Shown: piece by piece, positions 60,127 through 64,000 of the stretch
Numbering within the stretch: position 1 is the first letter of the stretch
Layout of the letters: every line of letters begins with the position of its first letter
Assembly: GCF_900107015.1 (NCBI RefSeq)
Contig: NZ_FNOI01000002.1
Span: forward strand, 372,001-436,000
Source: Litoreibacter albidus
GTDB taxonomy: Bacteria > Pseudomonadota > Alphaproteobacteria > Rhodobacterales > Rhodobacteraceae
Reading direction: 5' to 3'
Length of the DNA stretch: 64,000 bases
Translations under genes and position numbers: made by a program
The notes under the pieces: generated by a model
The model's database searches: none
The model's input: the letters and a program-made list of their open reading frames with translations, nothing else
What the model was told of the DNA's origin: nothing

Positions 60127-61511
60127 ACTGCGTCGTCCTCTCCGTCTGGTTTCACCCAGAGTAACAGGACCAGCCCCAAAAGAAAGAGCCCGATAAGCGG
60201 AGTCACGCCAATCCGTTGCGATCCCGTGATCATCGTCACCAAGGCGATCAACCCCGGCGCCAGGAAAGACGTCGCCTTACCCGCCAGCGCATAAAGGCCG
60301 AAGGCCTCGGTCATGCGGTGCGGGTTGGCTTGGCGCACCATCATCGTGCGCGACGCGGATTGAATGGTCCCGCCCGCAGCGCCCACCAGAATACCCGCCA
60401 GATAAAACGCAATGTCAGACGCCGTGCGCCCCGCGATCAGGCCCGCGTCCGAAACCGGCACGCCGTAGATCGAAGTCGGCGTGATCATCACGATGGAAAT
60501 CGCGGCAATGATCAGCCAGAAAATCGACACAAGGATCACTGGCTTCGGCCCTTTGCGGCTGTCCGCCCGACCGCCCACATAGGCCGCCAACGCGCCCGCG
60601 ATCACCGCTAGAATGCCGAACACGCCGACGTCCACAACGCTCCAGTCCAGCACACCCACGGCGTAGACGCCGCCGAAGGTATACATGCCGTTCAACGCGT
60701 CGCGGTACAGCATGGAGGAGCCGAGATAGCTCGCAAGGCTCGGGCTTTGCGGCAATTTGCGAATCGTGCGCACAAGGCTGCGCAACCCCGCGGTGATAAC
60801 GCCTTTGGTGCGCACGGGCCGGTCTTTGGGGTCGCGGACCCAAACGAAGAACGGCACCATGAAAACAATGAACCACAAGGCCGAGAACACCCCAACAAAA
60901 CGTGTGCCCTCCCGCGCGGCGGGGTCCAATCCGCCCAGCGGTGCAATGCCGATCAACGTGCGCCCTTGGCTGTTCTCCGCCAGAAAAACCAAGGCAAGGA
61001 TCAGCGCCAGAAAGCCGCCCAGATACCCCATTGCCCAGCCGGAGCCGGAGATGCGCCCGATCTCTTCGCGGGTGCCCAGTTCGGGTAACATCGCGTTGGT
61101 GAAGATCGTGGCGAACTCCATGCCGACCAATCCGACGATGAACAGCCCCATGACCAACGGCAGGTGAAACCCTTGGGGGTCCGCCAGCCATGTGCCAGCC
61201 GCGCCGATGACATAAAGCAGCGAGAACACCCAGATAAACGGCATCCGGCGGCCGGTGCTGTCGGCCACGGCCCCCAGCACCGGGGCGGAGAACGCGATAA
61301 GCAGGCCGGAAATCGTCAGCGCCCAACCCCACAGGCTTTGCGCGTTGGCTTTGGCAAGCTTTTCCGACATGCCGCCAAGCATGTATTGATTGGTCACGAC
61401 CTCGGCGAAGAAAGGGCCGAAAATGAACGTCAAAAGCAAGGTATTATACGGTTGGGAGGCCCAATCGAACATAAACCAGCCCCAAATACGCTTGGTCGCA
61501 GACGTCGCCAT
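60108..61511 (-). CDS. MFS transporter, UMF1/Atg22-like
   Basis: A 467-residue transporter with about twelve membrane segments, of the UMF1 (Atg22-like) MFS family. The N-terminal GWFMFDWASQPYNTLLLTFI and later SAPVLGAVADSTGRRMPFIW are characteristic; the GRADSRKGPKP segment is a cytosolic loop. Some Atg22-like proteins export amino acids. A role in export of cell-wall breakdown products is a guess suggested by the overlap with mepA. Confidence 0.88.
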   Translation of the reverse strand: MATSATKRIWGWFMFDWASQPYNTLLLTFIFGPFFAEVVTNQYMLGGMSEKLAKANAQSLWGWALTISGLLIAFSAPVLGAVADSTGRRMPFIWVFSLLYVIGAAGTWLADPQGFHLPLVMGLFIVGLVGMEFATIFTNAMLPELGTREEIGRISGSGWAMGYLGGFLALILALVFLAENSQGRTLIGIAPLGGLDPAAREGTRFVGVFSALWFIVFMVPFFVWVRDPKDRPVRTKGVITAGLRSLVRTIRKLPQSPSLASYLGSSMLYRDALNGMYTFGGVYAVGVLDWSVVDVGVFGILAVIAGALAAYVGGRADSRKGPKPVILVSIFWLIIAAISIVMITPTSIYGVPVSDAGLIAGRTASDIAFYLAGILVGAAGGTIQSASRTMMVRQANPHRMTEAFGLYALAGKATSFLAPGLIALVTMITGSQRIGVTPLIGLFLLGLVLLLWVKPDGEDDAVWDSDI

Positions 61512-61614
61512 ATCGTCAAAATTCCTAGTTTGTCACCCTTGACCTACGGCCATCGGGCGACGTGAAGCAAGGAATAACTTACCTTGAAAAATTGACGTAA
61601 ACGTAAACCAGAAC

Positions 61615-62142
61615 CTAAAATGGCGGCCACGGACGGGTAGATTCGGCCTCGATCCACGCCTTTATCCAAGCGGGCGTTTCCGGCGTATCCATCGACAGTT
61701 CCAGCGCGCCCATAACCTGTTGCGGTGGGACGATGCCGTTTTTGCCCGTCACGGCAGAGCGGTACAACACATGCGACGTGGCTTCGCCGCGTACCCGCAT
61801 GGACTGCTCCAGATACAAAAACTTGTCGTCCCAGCACACTGCCCGCGACCGCATCTCAATGCGGTCAAACATGCGCACGCGGCGGCGATACCGCACCGAG
61901 GCCCCCGCCATCGTCAGCCCCCAACCGTTTGCCTTCAGCACCTTGATCAGCCCGACACGACCGGCCAGCGGCAACCGCCCCAGATCGTAAATGGTCAGCG
62001 TCCGCCCGTTGTTCAGCTCGCGCCACAGGTCCAGATCCCAAGGCCAGCAAATGTGGTGGGACACATGCGTGTCGAGCGGCCCCAAAGGCGCGTCATTCCG
62101 GTGGCGGAAAAATTGATAAATCAGGCGGATAAATGGAAACAT
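61615..62142 (-). CDS. Thioesterase-like (hotdog-fold) protein
   Basis: A 175-residue protein of the 4-hydroxybenzoyl-CoA-type thioesterase group (FcbC/YbgC-like), with the typical GRTLTIYDLGRLPLAGRVGL region and ASVRYRRRVRMFDRIEMRS strand pair. The segment WPWDLDLWRELNNGRTLTI carries the HNN-like Asp-Asn positions of these acyl-CoA thioesterases. AAGGAG lies 6 bases before the ATG at 62142, which decides the start. Physiological acyl substrate unknown. Divergent from yggT. Confidence 0.85.
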   Translation of the reverse strand: MFPFIRLIYQFFRHRNDAPLGPLDTHVSHHICWPWDLDLWRELNNGRTLTIYDLGRLPLAGRVGLIKVLKANGWGLTMAGASVRYRRRVRMFDRIEMRSRAVCWDDKFLYLEQSMRVRGEATSHVLYRSAVTGKNGIVPPQQVMGALELSMDTPETPAWIKAWIEAESTRPWPPF

Positions 62143-62269
62143 GTCGACTCCTTCGTTGCGCCGACACATGCCCTAATTGGCACCAACGTCAACCAAGACA
62201 TCGCGTCACACCTTGCGCGTAGGGGCCACCGCGCTTACCTAGTCCGCAACCTTTAAGCGGAGTGCCTGA

Positions 62270-62557
62270 ATGACAAGCCTGTTCCAAATCCTGATGATGA
62301 TCCTCGGCGTGGTCCGCACAGTGATCATCATTCATTTCATCATGAGCTGGCTTATCAGTTTCGGCGTCCTCAACATCCGCCAGCCTGTCGTCGCCCAAAT
62401 CTGGGACGGGCTGAACCGCCTGCTGGAGCCGCTCTACGGCCCGATCCGCCGCATGCTGCCGCAAATGGGCGGGATTGATCTAAGCCCCGTCGTCGCCCTT
62501 CTGGGCATCTACGCGATCCAGATCATCCTGACCAACAACGCCGCGCTATTCTACTAA
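62270..62557 (+). CDS. yggT: YggT family membrane protein
   Basis: A 95-residue protein with two membrane segments (MILGVVRTVIIIHFIMSW and PVVALLGIYAIQIILTN) and the conserved loop QIWDGLNRLLEPLYGPIRRMLP that marks the YggT/Ycf19 family, linked to membrane organisation, cofactor assembly and cell division. GGAG lies before the ATG. Convergent with msrA after an 17-base gap. Confidence 0.93.
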   Translation: MTSLFQILMMILGVVRTVIIIHFIMSWLISFGVLNIRQPVVAQIWDGLNRLLEPLYGPIRRMLPQMGGIDLSPVVALLGIYAIQIILTNNAALFY

Positions 62558-62574
62558 GCGCGGCGCGCTAAGCG

Positions 62575-63225
62575 TTAGTGGGCAAAGGGCGCGGCTTTGC
62601 CCCATAGCTGTTTCACCCGCTGATCGCGGCCACAGGCGTCGCGGTACTTCTTGTACGCCACCGCCTTGGAGCGCGGGCCGAACCGCGTGATGATGATCTT
62701 GTCCTGCTTGTAGTAATCCTGATGATAGGCCTCCGCCGGATAGAAGGTCGCCGCGTCGCGGATAGGGGTCACGATCTTCTGGCCCAGCGCCGCCTCCGCG
62801 TCCGCCTTGGAGGCTTCCGCCGCCTTGCGCTCCGCCGCGCTGCTCACGAAAATTGCGGTGGCGTAGCTTTCGCCACGGTCGCAAAACTGCCCGCCCGCAT
62901 CCGTTGGGTCAACGGAGCGAAAGAACAGATCATAAAGCGCCTTCGGGTCGATTTTGGACGGGTCGTAGTCGATCTCCACCGCTTCCAGATGGCCCGTGCC
63001 GCCGCCCACAACCTGCTTGTAGCTGGGGTTCTTGACCCGTCCGCCGGTAAAGCCGGAGACCACTTCGTTCACGCCTTTGACCGTCTCGAAGTCACTTTCC
63101 ACGCACCAGAAGCAGCCCCCCGCCACGGTAATTTTCGCGGCCTCGGCCTGTTGGGCGGACAAGGTGCCGATTGAGGTAACGGCAAGGATCGCGGCGCTGC
63201 GCAACAGCGTGTCGGTTAGGTGCAT
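62575..63225 (-). CDS. msrA: Peptide methionine sulfoxide reductase MsrA (exported)
   Basis: A 216-residue MsrA that repairs methionine-S-sulfoxide. The catalytic motif is GGCFWCVESDFE; conserved GGTGHLEAVEI and FFRSVDPTDAGGQFCDRGESY follow. Unlike cytosolic MsrA it has a clear signal peptide (MHLTDTLLRSAAILAVTSIG to SAQQAEA), so it works in the periplasm. The C-terminal part has an additional Cys (RDACGRDQ) that may act as the resolving residue. It needs periplasmic reductant, for example a thioredoxin-like partner not seen here. Confidence 0.93.
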   Translation of the reverse strand: MHLTDTLLRSAAILAVTSIGTLSAQQAEAAKITVAGGCFWCVESDFETVKGVNEVVSGFTGGRVKNPSYKQVVGGGTGHLEAVEIDYDPSKIDPKALYDLFFRSVDPTDAGGQFCDRGESYATAIFVSSAAERKAAEASKADAEAALGQKIVTPIRDAATFYPAEAYHQDYYKQDKIIITRFGPRSKAVAYKKYRDACGRDQRVKQLWGKAAPFAH

Positions 63226-63310
63226 GGGGCTCTCCTAAAGGGGTGCGGATGCGCTGAGAGCTACACCGCCCGCGCCCCAAATCAACTAAAGTCGTCGTGA
63301 GGTGACGTGA

Positions 63311-64000
63311 TCAAAGCCCGTCGATATAGGCGTCGATCGCCTCGACCCGCGCCGCACTGGAGGGGTGGGTGGACTTCCATTGCGGCGGCTCGCTATCGCC
63401 AAATCTGCCGTCCAACTCCTTGAAGAAGCGCTTCAGACCCGCAGGATCGAAACCGGAGGCCTTCGACAGCTTCAGCCCGAATTCGTCGGCCTCGGTTTCC
63501 TGCGCGCGGCTGAACGACAGCGACAGCAGCACGTTCCCCTCCAGCACCACATCCTCAAGGATCGGCCCGACGTCCCCCGCAAGGAAGGCGATCAGAACAT
63601 ACATGCTCAGCGACCGGTAAATCCGTTTCAGCCCGTGCTGCTCCACCACATGCCCGATCTCGTGGCCCAGCACGCCCGCCATCACGTCCGTGTCGGGGAA
63701 GTCCTTCACGAAGGCGTCTGTCATCAACATCGTGCCGCCCGGCAAGGCGAAGGCGTTCGGCCCCATGCCTGGCACATCGCGGAACAGCAATTCAAAGCTG
63801 TGCGTGCGGCGCACATCGTCCGGCAAGGCGTTCACCAAGCGTCGGTACACCTTTTCCACGTCGCGCTTTTGGGTGTCGGTTAGTTTGGAGGGCGCGGCCA
63901 TGGTGAAATCCATGGTCTGCATGGTGCCCACGTCAATCTGCTCAATCACGGCGGGCGGGGTCACGGCAATCGCGGCGGCGGCCATGATGTCCAACCCGTA
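63311..64000 (-). CDS. M48 family metallopeptidase (5' truncated)
   Basis: The frame is open to the right window edge, so the N-terminus is missing. The visible 229 or so residues hold the zinc motif HEIGHVVEQH (HExxH) and the downstream Glu in AQETEADEFGLKLSKASGF, typical of M48 proteases (HtpX/BepA-like). The segment LPGGTMLMTDAFVKDFPDTD matches the secreted or membrane-linked BepA/YcaL group. It may act in envelope quality control. Fourteen or more hydrophobic or small residues near the cut suggest a membrane or signal region upstream. Confidence 0.9.
   Translation of the reverse strand, partial: YGLDIMAAAAIAVTPPAVIEQIDVGTMQTMDFTMAAPSKLTDTQKRDVEKVYRRLVNALPDDVRRTHSFELLFRDVPGMGPNAFALPGGTMLMTDAFVKDFPDTDVMAGVLGHEIGHVVEQHGLKRIYRSLSMYVLIAFLAGDVGPILEDVVLEGNVLLSLSFSRAQETEADEFGLKLSKASGFDPAGLKRFFKELDGRFGDSEPPQWKSTHPSSAARVEAIDAYIDGL

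Overview
The window is chromosomal DNA of an alphaproteobacterium, very probably a Rhodobacterales (Roseobacter-group) organism. The case rests on gene content and order: a complete RegB/SenC/RegA (PrrBCA) redox cluster near ahcY; a kinase-less DivL-like PAS protein followed by tsaE-amgK-murU-addB-addA-trxA; an AddAB rather than RecBCD recombination nuclease; a PmtA phosphatidylethanolamine methyltransferase; a SmoS-type polyol dehydrogenase; and two perfect CtrA boxes (TTAA-N7-TTAA). The DNA is GC-rich and gene-dense, with many 4-bp ATGA start/stop overlaps. No tRNA, rRNA, CRISPR array, insertion sequence or prophage was recognised. The two edge genes (FCD-domain regulator at the left, M48 protease at the right) are cut by the window.

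Layout. 1-4.4 kb: regulator fragment, DUF2853 protein, extensin-like protein and ahcY, a small secreted protein, an HD phosphohydrolase. 4.5-9 kb: a LysR regulator facing two tiny overlapping genes, then regA/senC with a coupled small lipoprotein, and divergent regB. 9-19.5 kb: divL-like gene with a CtrA box, tRNA modification (tsaE), cell-wall sugar salvage (amgK, murU), double-strand-break repair (addB, addA) and thioredoxin. 19.5-20.4 kb: the only long gene-poor, less GC-rich stretch; it holds a 29-codon hydrophobic ORF on the minus strand with a structured leader that resembles a type I toxin. 20.4-25.9 kb: amtB-glnK, a class A penicillin-binding protein, and mlaA-mlaC. 26-32.6 kb: a type I secretion ABC/HlyD pair, a RidA-GDPD-acyltransferase run and a MscS channel. 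32.7-39.2 kb: peroxiredoxin, ferredoxin-reductase-like flavoprotein, rsmD, an orphan TRAP binding protein, recQ, yaaA. 39.3-42.5 kb: a tight four-gene unit of a Tat-type flavin oxidase and three uncharacterised membrane-associated proteins. 42.6-52.5 kb: lipoprotein, typA, pmtA, then a long minus-strand run dapE, DUF2064, rnr, mltB, smoS.

52.6-64 kb: a secreted choice-of-anchor-L/Hint protein under a CtrA box, followed by a second Hint-like protein that has lost the catalytic Cys and His; a glutamate-receptor-like channel with the GluR0 layout; dapD; a LOG-family hydrolase; a mepA/MFS overlap pair; a thioesterase, yggT, a secreted msrA and a truncated M48 protease. Shared themes are envelope and peptidoglycan upkeep (PBP, MltB, MepA, AmgK/MurU, DapD/E, Mla, FemAB-like), redox control (Reg, SenC, Trx, Prx, MsrA) and nucleic-acid processing (AddAB, RecQ, RNase R, RsmD, TsaE). 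The most novel-looking items are the 29-codon ORF locus, the active/dead Hint pair, the flavin-oxidase unit and the small genes beside the LysR regulator.
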